Translations under genes and position numbers: made by a program
Part shown: positions 8,372-16,149 of the stretch, one piece after another
How positions within the stretch are numbered: the first letter of the stretch is position 1
How the letters are laid out: every line of letters starts with the position of its first letter
Assembly: GCF_014822185.1 (NCBI RefSeq)
Contig: NZ_QVLR01000030.1
Span: 37,463-101,462 of the forward strand
Length of the DNA stretch: 64,000 nucleotides
Reading direction: 5' to 3'
Source of the DNA: Azoarcus sp. Aa7
GTDB taxonomy: Bacteria; Pseudomonadota; Gammaproteobacteria; Burkholderiales; Rhodocyclaceae
Notes under the pieces: generated by a model
The model's database searches: none
Told to the model about the DNA's origin: nothing
Seen by the model: only the letters and a program-made list of their open reading frames with translations

Positions 8372-9577
8372 GTGGCTGAGCAGCATTTCGAAGTGATCGT
8401 GATCGGCGCGGGCGCGGCTGGCATGATGTGCGCGGCCCAGGCCGGGCAACGCGGGCGGCGCGTGCTGCTCATCGATCACGCCGAGCACCTCGCCGAGAAG
8501 ATCCGCATCTCGGGCGGCGGGCGCTGCAACTTCACCAACCGGCGCGTCGGTCCGGAACACTACCTGTCGCAGAATCCGCATTTCGTGCGCTCGGCACTCT
8601 CGCGCTACGGCTCCGCCGACTTTATCGCGCTCGTCGAGCGCTATGGCATCCGCTACCACGAACGCGACCACGGCCAACTGTTCTGCGACGACTCCGCACA
8701 GCAGATCATCGACATGCTGCGCGCCGAGTGTGACGCCGGTGGCGTAGCGTGGGCGATGCCCATGACGGTACAGGCCATCGCGCGCGGCGAGGGCGACACC
8801 GGCTTCGTGCTCGACACCGCGCGCGGGCGCCTGCGGTGCGACAGCCTGGTCGTCGCCACCGGCGGACTGTCTATCCCGAAGATCGGGGCGACGCCGTTCG
8901 GCTACCGCATCGCCGAACAGTTCGGCCTACCGATGGTCGCGCCGCGCCCTGCGCTGGTCCCGCTGACGCTGCCGCCCGAAACCCTTACCCGCTTCGCCGA
9001 TCTCTCCGGCGCCTCGCTCGACGTCGCCGCGCAGTGCAACGGCGCGCGCTTTCGCGAGGCGCTGCTGGTGACACATCGCGGGCTGTCCGGGCCGGTGGTG
9101 CTGCAGGTGTCGAACTATTGGCAGGCACAGGCCTACCGCGACGGCGAGTGGGAGCCGGTCGGCATCGACCTGCTGCCCGACCTCGATGCGGAGGACTGGC
9201 TGCTCTCGCACGCCGATGGCAAGGCGCTGCTCGCCAACCTGCTCGCCGAACATCTGCCGCGCCGCTTCGCGCATGCGTGGTGCGCGATGCATGGCTGGGA
9301 ACGGCCATTGAACCGCTTCAGCCACACCGAACTGCGCACCATCGCGACCACGCTCGCGAACTGGCAGATCGTCCCATCGGGCACGCAAGGCTACGCCAAG
9401 GCGGAAGTCACGCTCGGCGGCGTCGACACGCGCGCGCTGTCGTCGAAGACGATGGAGGCGACGCGCTGCAAGGGGCTGTTTTTCGTCGGCGAGGTGATGG
9501 ACGTCACCGGCCATCTCGGCGGCTACAACTTCCAGTGGGCATGGTCGTCCGGGCACGCTGCCGGACAGTTCGTTTAA
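8372..9577 (+). CDS. NAD(P)/FAD-dependent oxidoreductase, HI0933 (YhiN/BaiN-like) family
   Basis: This is a flavoprotein of 401 residues. The FAD-binding motif is VIVIGAGAAGMMCAAQAGQRG at about residues 9-29 (shown only as the family signature), followed by the family mark ISGGGRCNFTN. The C-terminus has the GVDTRALSSKTMEA and GLFFVGEVMDVTGHLGGYN patterns of HI0933 proteins. The physiological role of the family is poorly known; BaiN of gut clostridia reduces bile-acid enoyl intermediates, which is interesting in a steroid locus, but HI0933 proteins are widespread housekeeping genes. The GTG start at 8372 is the first in frame. It appears to be transcribed alone. Confidence 0.85.
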   Translation: MAEQHFEVIVIGAGAAGMMCAAQAGQRGRRVLLIDHAEHLAEKIRISGGGRCNFTNRRVGPEHYLSQNPHFVRSALSRYGSADFIALVERYGIRYHERDHGQLFCDDSAQQIIDMLRAECDAGGVAWAMPMTVQAIARGEGDTGFVLDTARGRLRCDSLVVATGGLSIPKIGATPFGYRIAEQFGLPMVAPRPALVPLTLPPETLTRFADLSGASLDVAAQCNGARFREALLVTHRGLSGPVVLQVSNYWQAQAYRDGEWEPVGIDLLPDLDAEDWLLSHADGKALLANLLAEHLPRRFAHAWCAMHGWERPLNRFSHTELRTIATTLANWQIVPSGTQGYAKAEVTLGGVDTRALSSKTMEATRCKGLFFVGEVMDVTGHLGGYNFQWAWSSGHAAGQFV

Positions 9578-9623
9578 GGGTTACCCTCAAGCCCCGCGAA
9601 GCGGGCCCGGATCGCCTCGACGT

Positions 9624-9649
9624 GCTGGTGGTTCCTAAGAAACACCAGC
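9624..9649. repeat. Inverted repeat downstream of the HI0933-family gene
   Basis: GCTGGTG and CACCAGC flank a 12-bp spacer. It lies in the 226-bp gap between the flavoprotein and the truncated LuxR copy, next to a smaller CCCGCGAAGCGGG hairpin near 9591. It may be a terminator-like hairpin (no T-run) or a recombination scar. Confidence 0.4.
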
Positions 9650-9803
9650 CGAGCTTGCCTCCTGGAGTGTAAAGCCGAACGCGGCAGCTCTCCGATGCAA
9701 CTGCTTGAACACCCGAGGTCAATATTGGCGCGCGTATTGGTCGGCGCCAGGATCTTGGTAGGTCGCGCCGTACCGTTTGGCGGTATAGAACAGCACGGCG
9801 ATT

Positions 9804-10481
9804 TTGCTCTCTACGCTGCGGTTCCACCACCTCAAATGCGCCGTGCGCCAGCACTCGGCGCACGACGCCACCGAGGCGGAGCGCAGCGTCTATGCCGGCA
9901 CCTTGGAGCGCCTCGCGATCGGCGCTGTCATCCTCGACAAGAAGGGCCGCGTGCTCAAGACCAACCGCGCCGCCGACGAGATCCTCGCCGAACGCAACCG
10001 CATCAACCTCGCGCAAGGCGGCCTCCAGGCCTCCTACGGCAGCGAGAACCGCGACCTGCACCGCCTCATCGAGCAGGCAGTCGGGGGCCACGCCGACCGC
10101 GGCCCGGGAGTGGTCGGCGCCATGTCCATGACCCGCACCGCCGGCCACGGCAACCTCGGCATCCTCGTCCGCACCGCGCCCGTCACTGAGTGGTCCGACA
10201 CCGCGAACCGCCCCGCCGCCGCCGTCGTCATCCGCGACTCCGAATCCCGCGTGCAGGCATCCCAAGCGCTAATGAAGCGCCTCTACGGCCTCACCCCCGC
10301 CGAATCCACTCTCACGCTGAAGCTCCTCGACGGACTCACCGTCGACGAAGCGGCGGAAGAACTGTCCATCAGCCGCAACACGGCGCGGTGTCAGTTGCGG
10401 GCGATCTTTGCGAAGACCGGGGTGACGAGGCAGACGGAGTTGCTAAGGCTGCTGCTGGGGGGTGCAATTCCGCTGGCATGA
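9804..10481 (+). pseudogene. Truncated duplicate of the upstream LuxR-family regulator
   Basis: From about 9829 to 10481 the DNA is nearly the same as 7388-8040, the 3' half of the LuxR gene, with scattered third-position changes. The copy lacks the first ~168 residues; the sequence before 9829 is unrelated and reads MLSTLRFH into the homology. The helix-turn-helix is intact, so the 225-residue product could still bind DNA, but there is no ribosome site or sensory domain. It marks the left border of the segment that carries the ATPase/nuclease module, as if a recombination event duplicated the region. I treat it as a pseudogene. Confidence 0.8.
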
Positions 10482-10817
10482 TCACCTAGCCGCGGATCGC
10501 TGCGCCGTGCGGTTGGACTGGCGTCCCTGCGGCACGCAGGCGTCCTCCAAACTCCGCAAAGTAAAACATGCGCGCTCGCTATTTTATTATTCGCCTTATC
10601 GTAGAATAAAACGTTTGCTTGTTTTTGCTTAGCGCCTTCGAGCCACGCAGCGCGTTGCCCTTTTCTACAAGCAGCGCTGCCACTCCACCTTCAGATACCA
10701 GTCTCCGACCACCTTCCTCCAGAACTTGGACGACCGACGGGGTCAACAAGATATGGCCGCATGAGGACGATCGGTTGGAAGGCGGAGAACGTTGGGCGCT
10801 CAGGATAGGACGGAACC
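10482..10817. other. AT-richer intergenic stretch before the defence-like operon
   Basis: This 336-bp gap has no convincing gene. Around 10570-10630 it is clearly AT-rich against its surroundings (TTTTATTATTCGCC, GAATAAAACG), giving plausible promoter hexamers for the operon starting at 10818. The change in base composition at the left end of the module suggests a junction with imported DNA. Confidence 0.5.
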
Positions 10818-12005
10818 ATGAAAATCGAATCCATACGCCTGAAGAACTTCAAGGTATTTCGCGACGTGCATCTAAAAGACATCCCGTCTTTCCTGGTCGT
10901 CGTCGGTGCCAACGGATCGGGCAAATCGACATTCTTCGACGTGTTCGGGTTTTTGCACGACTGCCTGAAAGGCACCGTGCGCCAAGCGCTGGACAAGCGC
11001 GGTCGCTTCCGCGAAGTGTTGAGCCGCGGTGCCGATGGCGACACCATCCTGATCGAGATTCAGTACCGCATGCTGATTACCGGCGTGGAGCGACTGGTGA
11101 CCTACTCCCTCGAGATCGGTGAACAAGGCGGCTCGCCCGTCGTGCAACGCGAACTGCTGCGTTACAAGCGGGGACGCTACGGCAGCCCATTCCATTTTCT
11201 CGATTTCTCGAACGGTGAAGGCTACGCCATTACCAACGAGGAAGATTTCAACAAGGCTGACGAAGACCTAGAGCGCGAACTACAAAAGGTCAGCGCCGAC
11301 AGCCTGGCGATCAAGGGGCTGGGCCAGTTCGAGCGCTTCAAGGCGGCGAACGCTTTCCGTCAGTTGATCGAGTCCTGGCATGTGTCGGATTTTCATATCA
11401 GCGCGGCGCGTGGCCGCAAGGAGGCCGCCGGGGATTCAGAGCATTTATCGGAGACCGGCGACAATCTACCGCGTGTGGCTCAGTATCTGTTCGAACAGCA
11501 CCCAGAGACCTTTCACCGCATTCTCGACACCATGGCGCGACGGGTGCCGGGTGTGGCCTCGGTGGAGCCGCGCCTCATGGACGACGGTTACCTGACCTTG
11601 CGCTTTCAGGATGGTTCGTTCAAGACGCCGTTTCTGGATCGCTATGTGTCAGACGGCACGATCAAGATGTTCGCCTACCTCGTGCTGCTGCACGACCCCA
11701 AGCCACACCCCTTGCTGTGTGTGGAAGAGCCCGAGAACCAACTCTATCCACGCCTGATGGGCGAGTTGGCCGAGGAGTTCCGGCTCTACGCCAACCGGGG
11801 CGGGCAGGTGCTGGTGTCCACCCACTCGCCGGATTTCCTGAATGCGACCCGGCTCGAAGAAGTGTGCTGGCTGGTCAAACGTGGAGGTCGCACCGAAATC
11901 TGCCGGGCTCGCGAAGATGCGCAGATTGCGGCCTACATGGCCGACGGCGACCAAATGGGCTTTCTCTGGAAGCAGGGCTTTTTCGAGGGAGCCGATCCGG
12001 AATGA
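10818..12005 (+). CDS. AAA-type ATPase of the SMC/OLD-like (AAA_21) group
   Basis: The 395-residue protein begins IESIRLKNFKVFRDV, the usual start of RecF/SMC-like ATPases, with Walker A GANGSGKST at residues 30-38. Near the C-terminus are an ABC-like signature region (YVSDGTIKMFAYL), Walker B LLCVEEPENQL and the switch histidine STHSPDF. No TOPRIM nuclease domain is attached; that function may sit in the next gene. The stop overlaps the start of the DUF4276 gene by 4 bp (ATGA). ATPase plus DUF4276 pairs occur in defence islands and resemble split OLD-type systems, so an anti-phage role is inferred. Confidence 0.88.
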   Translation: MKIESIRLKNFKVFRDVHLKDIPSFLVVVGANGSGKSTFFDVFGFLHDCLKGTVRQALDKRGRFREVLSRGADGDTILIEIQYRMLITGVERLVTYSLEIGEQGGSPVVQRELLRYKRGRYGSPFHFLDFSNGEGYAITNEEDFNKADEDLERELQKVSADSLAIKGLGQFERFKAANAFRQLIESWHVSDFHISAARGRKEAAGDSEHLSETGDNLPRVAQYLFEQHPETFHRILDTMARRVPGVASVEPRLMDDGYLTLRFQDGSFKTPFLDRYVSDGTIKMFAYLVLLHDPKPHPLLCVEEPENQLYPRLMGELAEEFRLYANRGGQVLVSTHSPDFLNATRLEEVCWLVKRGGRTEICRAREDAQIAAYMADGDQMGFLWKQGFFEGADPE

Positions 12006-12595
12006 GGGAGCTTGTCTTTCTGCTCGAAGAAGAGTCTGCGAAGGCGATGCTGGAGGGATTGTTGCCGCGCATCCTGCATGCAGACATCCGGCCCCGCTAT
12101 ATTCCTTTTGAAGGCAAGCAGGACCTTGAGCGGCAGATGGTCAAACGCCTTCGTAGCTATGTCAATCCGCATGCACGTTTCATTGTCTTGCGCGATCAGG
12201 ATAGTGCGCCCGATTGCATGGAACTCAAGGCAAGGCTCGTTGAGCGCTGCCAGCAAGCCGGGCAGCTGGCAACATCTGTAGTGCGCATTGCCTGCAGGGA
12301 ACTGGAGTCGTTCTACTTGGCGGATCTGTGCGCGGTCGAGCAGGCATTGGGCGTCAAGAAACTGGCACGTCAGCAAGGCTCGGCCAAATTTCGTGCTCCG
12401 GATCGCCTCGGCAGTCCCAGCAAAGAGCTGGAGACATTGACCGTAGGCTCATACCAGAAGGTGAGTGGTTCCCGTGTGATTGGGCGATTCCTCGACCCGG
12501 ACAACGAGCGCTCCCCAAGTTTCAAGAACTTCATCAAGAGTATTCGGCGCATGGAGAGCGAATTGCTCGCCTTACCGAATGCAGAGGGAACATGA
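12002..12595 (+). CDS. DUF4276-family protein, partner of the ATPase
   Basis: The 197-residue protein starts with RELVFLLEEESAKAMLEGLLP, the family's N-terminal strand with conserved acidic residues. ARFIVLRDQDSAPD then gives a DxD-like pair as in TOPRIM-type folds. VRIACRELESFYLAD is a hallmark of the family, and the C-terminus carries KVSGSRVIGRFLDPDNERSPSF. It overlaps both neighbours by 4 bp, so the three genes are translationally coupled. It probably supplies the nuclease or effector part of the ATPase complex; the TOPRIM relationship is inference from the acidic motifs. Confidence 0.82.
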   Translation: MRELVFLLEEESAKAMLEGLLPRILHADIRPRYIPFEGKQDLERQMVKRLRSYVNPHARFIVLRDQDSAPDCMELKARLVERCQQAGQLATSVVRIACRELESFYLADLCAVEQALGVKKLARQQGSAKFRAPDRLGSPSKELETLTVGSYQKVSGSRVIGRFLDPDNERSPSFKNFIKSIRRMESELLALPNAEGT

Positions 12596-13554
12596 GCGAC
12601 ATCAAACTCTTTCGCCTCACCGCTGGCAAAGCCACCGAACTGCAAGGCGACGCCTCCGACCTGGAAAAGCCCCTACAAACCCTGATCGAGGCCAACCTTG
12701 AACCCCTGCTCGGCATCCGCTTCCTGGCCACCGAGTACTCCACCGGTAAGACCCACGGCGGGCGCATCGACTCTCTAGGCCTAGATGAGAACAACTGCCC
12801 GGTGATTCTTGAGTACAAGCGGTCGGTCGGGGAGAACGTCATCAATCAGGGGCTGTTCTACCTCGACTGGCTGATGGACCACCAGACCGAGTTCAAGCTG
12901 CTGGTGATGGACCAGCTTGGCAAGACGGCGGCCGACACGATCGATTGGAGCGCACCCCGGCTGGTGTGCATCGCGGCGGACTTCACCAAGTACGACGGGC
13001 ATGCGGTTCAACAAATCAACCGCAATATCGAACTCATTCGCTACCGCCGCTTCGGCGAAGAATTGTTGTTGCTCGAACTCGCCAATGCCACGAGCAGTGG
13101 CAACGGCAAACCCGCCACCAGCAAGGCAGCCAAGCTGACGACGAGCGACGCAAGCCCAGTCAAAGCGGCGCCGCGCGATCGTTCTTTCGCCGAGTGGTTG
13201 CCTATGCTTCCCGCCCATCTGACGGAATTGCTGTCATCACTGGAGGACTATGTAATGTCCCTCGGCGACGATGTACAACGCAAGGAGTTGCGGTTGTACC
13301 TGGCGTTTAAGCGCTTGAAGAACTTCGCCACGGTGGTGGCACAAAAAAACAGGCTCGTCCTGTATCTGCACCTAAATCCGGCCGATCATATGCCACTCCC
13401 CGCCATTGGTCGCGACGTCACGCAACAGGGCCATTGGGGAACAGGCGACCTAGAGTTGTCGCTGACGTGTCAGGCAGACTTGGAGACGGCGAAACCTCTG
13501 ATCCTGATGTCTTATCAAGGCCGCGGCACAACGGGGATAGTTACAACGAGCTGA
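12592..13554 (+). CDS. DUF91/PD-(D/E)xK nuclease-like protein with C-terminal DUF5655 domain
   Basis: The N-terminal half contains a PD-(D/E)xK-type pattern: D60 in HGGRIDSLGL and E74-x-K76 in VILEYKRS, followed by NQGLFYLDWLMDHQ. This resembles DUF91/NucS-like predicted nucleases. After a threonine/alanine-rich linker (about residues 165-195), the C-terminal part (FKRLKNFATVVAQKNRLVLYLHLNP and onwards) matches the DUF5655 domain often attached to them. The start at 12592 (ATGA overlap with DUF4276) was chosen from the coupling. As the third gene of the ATPase operon it may cut nucleic acid; 320 residues in all. Confidence 0.8.
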   Translation: MSDIKLFRLTAGKATELQGDASDLEKPLQTLIEANLEPLLGIRFLATEYSTGKTHGGRIDSLGLDENNCPVILEYKRSVGENVINQGLFYLDWLMDHQTEFKLLVMDQLGKTAADTIDWSAPRLVCIAADFTKYDGHAVQQINRNIELIRYRRFGEELLLLELANATSSGNGKPATSKAAKLTTSDASPVKAAPRDRSFAEWLPMLPAHLTELLSSLEDYVMSLGDDVQRKELRLYLAFKRLKNFATVVAQKNRLVLYLHLNPADHMPLPAIGRDVTQQGHWGTGDLELSLTCQADLETAKPLILMSYQGRGTTGIVTTS

Positions 13555-13605
13555 CGGGAACAGCAGCAGTTTTGAGCGGAGCTGTTGCACGATCAAGATA
13601 CGGCA

Positions 13606-13642
13606 AAGAGCCGGCGCGTTCATTCCGAACGCACCGGCTCTT
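13606..13642. terminator. Hairpin between convergent operons
   Basis: AAGAGCCGGCGCGTTC and GAACGCACCGGCTCTT pair with a single mismatch around a 5-base loop. It lies between the stops of the nuclease-like gene (13554, plus) and the EtfB-like gene (13665, minus). It has only a short T-run on either strand, so it may work as a weak bidirectional terminator. Confidence 0.65.
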
Positions 13643-13664
13643 CCATGCCGAGGGAGTTTCTCCC

Positions 13665-14453
13665 CTACGCAGGCCGAATCTTCTCCAACAACTGACGTGC
13701 AATCTCCGCCGCCGAGCCAGTCAGGAACTTGCAGTTCCCCTGCACCTTCGGGACATACTGCCGCAGCATCACGACCGCCGGCTGAAGCTCCTGCGCGGTA
13801 AGCCCCAGCGCCGCCGGGGCGAGTTCGACGGGGCTCATCTTGCGCGCAGCCATCTTGGCCTTGGCGGTGGGGAAACGCGGGGTGCCGAGTTCGTTGCTGA
13901 CGGTGACGACGGCGGGGAGCGGGCCGCGGACGACTTCGTCGCCGTCGGCGGTGGCGCGGGTGACCGTGACGCTGGTGCCGTTGACCTCCACCGCGCGGGC
14001 GAGCGTCGCCGCGGGCAGGCCGAGCTTTTCGGCGAGCAGCAGGGGGACGACGCCCTGGTCGTCGTCGGAGGCCTGGCGGCCGCAGAGGACGAGGTCGGCG
14101 CCGCCGATGCTTTTTACGTAGGCGGCGAGGATGTTGGCGACGACCTGGCCGTCGGGTTCCGCACCGCCGGGGTCGATCGCGACGATCTCGTCGGCGCCGA
14201 GGGCGGCGCAGTGCTTGAGCAGGTCTTTGCGGTCGGTGCCGATCGTGACGGCGGTGATGGTGCAGGCGACGCCCTGGTCGCGGATGCGCAGCGCGGCTTC
14301 CATCGCCTGTTCGTCATAGCCGTTGATGAGGCGCGGGATCGCGGCGACTTCGGGCGTGCGGCCGTCGGCGGCGATCTTGAGGTTGCCGGCGAGCGCGTAG
14401 TTGTTGACGGCGGCCGGGTCGAGCACTTCCTTCACGCATACGACGATTCGCAT
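13665..14453 (-). CDS. Electron transfer flavoprotein beta-subunit family protein, without adjacent alpha subunit
   Basis: The 262-residue protein begins MRIVVCVKEVLDP and has GYDEQAMEAALRI and ADLVLCGRQASDDDQGVVP, the AMP/FAD-binding patterns of EtfB. It also has the family signature LPAVVTVSNELGTPRFPTAKAKMAARK. ETF normally works as an alpha/beta dimer passing electrons from acyl-CoA dehydrogenases to ETF:quinone oxidoreductase. No EtfA gene lies next to it; a complete pair is at 50.5-52.3 kb. It is the last gene of the minus-strand operon with the IpdC-like flavoprotein and CoA transferase, 6 bp after a small unknown gene. It may share the other EtfA or serve a special dehydrogenase. Confidence 0.88.
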   Translation of the reverse strand: MRIVVCVKEVLDPAAVNNYALAGNLKIAADGRTPEVAAIPRLINGYDEQAMEAALRIRDQGVACTITAVTIGTDRKDLLKHCAALGADEIVAIDPGGAEPDGQVVANILAAYVKSIGGADLVLCGRQASDDDQGVVPLLLAEKLGLPAATLARAVEVNGTSVTVTRATADGDEVVRGPLPAVVTVSNELGTPRFPTAKAKMAARKMSPVELAPAALGLTAQELQPAVVMLRQYVPKVQGNCKFLTGSAAEIARQLLEKIRPA

Positions 14454-14459
14454 AGCGGG

Positions 14460-14798
14460 TCACTCCTGTTCGGGTTGGCGGATGCCGGCGGCGTCGAGGG
14501 CGCCGGTCAGGGTGAGGCTTTCCGCATCACACCAGACGGCGTCATGGGCGAAGCCTTGGGGCTTGCGGGTGAGCTGGGCGAGCAGGTACCAGCGCCACGG
14601 ATAGGGGCCGAAGTCGCGGTAGGCGCCGGTGAGCGTGCCGGTGAATTCCTGACGGCCGGCGAACTTGGTGCCCGCAATGGCGCGGCCGCCGTCGCACTCG
14701 GCGACGCGGCCGCACATCGCGGTGTCGAAGCCGGGGCTGAAGCCCGCGTCGGCCGGCGAGTCAGGCAGAAAATCAGGCTGCGAAGCGGTCGAAGACAT
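14460..14798 (-). CDS. Small protein of unknown function
   Basis: I do not recognise this 112-residue protein. It has a proline-rich start, a central KFAGRQEFTGTLTGAYRDFG, and PYPWRWYLLAQLTRKPQGF, with two cysteines (CGRVAEC). It looks real. The start lies inside the last codons of the IpdC-like gene with GGAGG at good spacing, it overlaps that gene by 26 bp, and it ends 6 bp before EtfB. It has no signal peptide or membrane segment. A small accessory of the flavoprotein or EtfB is possible; this is only context. Confidence 0.6.
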   Translation of the reverse strand: MSSTASQPDFLPDSPADAGFSPGFDTAMCGRVAECDGGRAIAGTKFAGRQEFTGTLTGAYRDFGPYPWRWYLLAQLTRKPQGFAHDAVWCDAESLTLTGALDAAGIRQPEQE

Positions 14799-15867
14799 CG
14801 AGCGCCTCCTCGACGATGTCGGACAGGATCTGGCGGGCGGGCTTCATCTCGGTGACGTAGTGGATGCCCTGCCCCGCGGCCTCGGTCATCAGGTCCTTGC
14901 GCTGGTAGTCGAGCGAGCCCTGGATGTAGTTGGACGAGAGCATCATCTGCAGCGGCGGCTTGAGGACTTCGGGCGCGGCGTCGCTGCTCCATTCGTTGTG
15001 CCACGGGCTGCGCGTGGTGCGCATGGTGTAGCCGGAGATGCAGTTGGAGTAGACGGTGTCGTCGGTCTCGGCCTCGATGAGGCGTTCCTTGAGCGGGAGA
15101 TTCACGTCCGATTCGCGCGACGCGAGCCACAGCGAGCCGGTCCACACGCCATCCGCGCCGAGCACGAGCGCCGCGGCGAGGTGACGGCCGGTGGTGACAC
15201 CGCCCGCGGCGATGACCGGCACGCCGGTGCCGCGCGCGGCATCGACGACCTGCGGCACGATCGAGAAGGTGCCGATGTTGCCGGTGTGGCCGGCCGCGTC
15301 GTAGCCCTGCGCGATGATGACGTCGGTGCCGGCGGCGAGCTGCTTTTTCGCCTGCCTGGGCTTGCCGACGAGGCCCCACACCTGCATGCCGAGCTCGTGC
15401 GCACGCTTGAGGAGGAAGGCCGGGGAGCCGAGGCCGGAGGCGAACACGGGCACGCGCTCGTCGAAGATGACCTCGAGCTGGGCGAGCGCGCGCTTCTGGT
15501 CGAGGCCGCCCCAGTGGTGGATATCCGGCGCGATCTTGGGATCGGGCACGTCATACTTGCGCTTGATCATCTGCTCGAACTCGCGCTGCTCGGGCGGGAT
15601 CATCGCCAGCAGTTCCTCGACGGTCTTCTCCTCGGGCACCGACGACGGCAGCACGAGGTCGATGCCGAAGGGCTTGCCGCCGATGCGTTCGCGGATCCAC
15701 TTGATGTCCGCGGCGATCTGGTCGGGGGTGTGCAGCGCCTCGCCGAGCACCGCGAAGCCGCCCGCGTTGATGACGGCGACGGCGACGTCCTTGCAGTGGG
15801 TGAAGGCGACGACCGGATACTCGATGCCGAGCTTGTCGCAGAGTGGGGTGTGCAGGGGGTTGCTCAT
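14773..15867 (-). CDS. Nitronate monooxygenase-like flavoprotein (IpdC-like candidate)
   Basis: The 364-residue FMN TIM-barrel protein has the 2-nitropropane dioxygenase pattern: PVVAFTHCKDVAVAVINAGG at the start, QGYDAAGHTGNIGTFSIVP, IAAGGVTTGRHLAAALVLGADG and SNCISGYTMRTTRSPW. IpdC, which acts on the last steroid rings (C and D) in actinobacteria, belongs to this family and has about the same length. In a locus with ketosteroid oxygenases and CoA transferase an IpdC role is likely, but true nitronate monooxygenases look alike. It follows the CoA transferase gene on the same strand with a 282-bp gap holding a repeat, and overlaps the small gene downstream. Confidence 0.78.
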   Translation of the reverse strand: MSNPLHTPLCDKLGIEYPVVAFTHCKDVAVAVINAGGFAVLGEALHTPDQIAADIKWIRERIGGKPFGIDLVLPSSVPEEKTVEELLAMIPPEQREFEQMIKRKYDVPDPKIAPDIHHWGGLDQKRALAQLEVIFDERVPVFASGLGSPAFLLKRAHELGMQVWGLVGKPRQAKKQLAAGTDVIIAQGYDAAGHTGNIGTFSIVPQVVDAARGTGVPVIAAGGVTTGRHLAAALVLGADGVWTGSLWLASRESDVNLPLKERLIEAETDDTVYSNCISGYTMRTTRSPWHNEWSSDAAPEVLKPPLQMMLSSNYIQGSLDYQRKDLMTEAAGQGIHYVTEMKPARQILSDIVEEALDVFDRFAA

Positions 15868-16019
15868 CTTGGCTCCTTCGGGAATCGGCGGTGGCCGGCG
15901 AGCGACGCCGACCTCGATTTGATTCTATTGAGCGGTGCCGCGGGCTTCCGGCGCGTTTGATATCCGAAACGGCCCGCGGGGTATCCGTACGTGACAGACG
16001 GATGTGCAGCCGGAATTGC

Positions 16020-16138
16020 GTAGGGCGGATGAGCCGAAGGCGTTATCCGCCGCATGTAGCTCGTGAGCCAAGGGCATGCGGGACGCGGCACGCCACCCAT
16101 TGCCATGCGGCGGAAGGCGCTTCGCTTTTCCGCCCTAC
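16020..16138. repeat. Inverted-repeat element, GTAGGGCGG...CCGCCCTAC
   Basis: Terminal arms GTAGGGCGG and CCGCCCTAC are perfect. Inside are GGCGTTATCCGCC and GGCGCTTCGCTTTTCCGCC segments typical of the widespread 'TAGGGCGGA' repeat. A second copy with the same ends lies at 31224-31319. It fills the gap between the CoA transferase and the IpdC-like gene. Confidence 0.7.
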
Positions 16139-16149
16139 GGACGACCCAT

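Noticed and set aside
9560..9830. Attachment site or tRNA fragment at the duplication border
   Set aside because: No tRNA-like cloverleaf or clear direct repeats could be found; only small hairpins are present.
10619..11122. Possible gene overlapping the start of the ATPase
   Set aside because: It is out of frame with the well-supported ATPase and has no recognisable domain or ribosome site.
14773..15867. Nitronate detoxification gene
   Set aside because: The family includes true nitronate monooxygenases, but operon context with CoA transferase and EtfB favours an IpdC-type role; I left the call as IpdC-like candidate rather than assert either.
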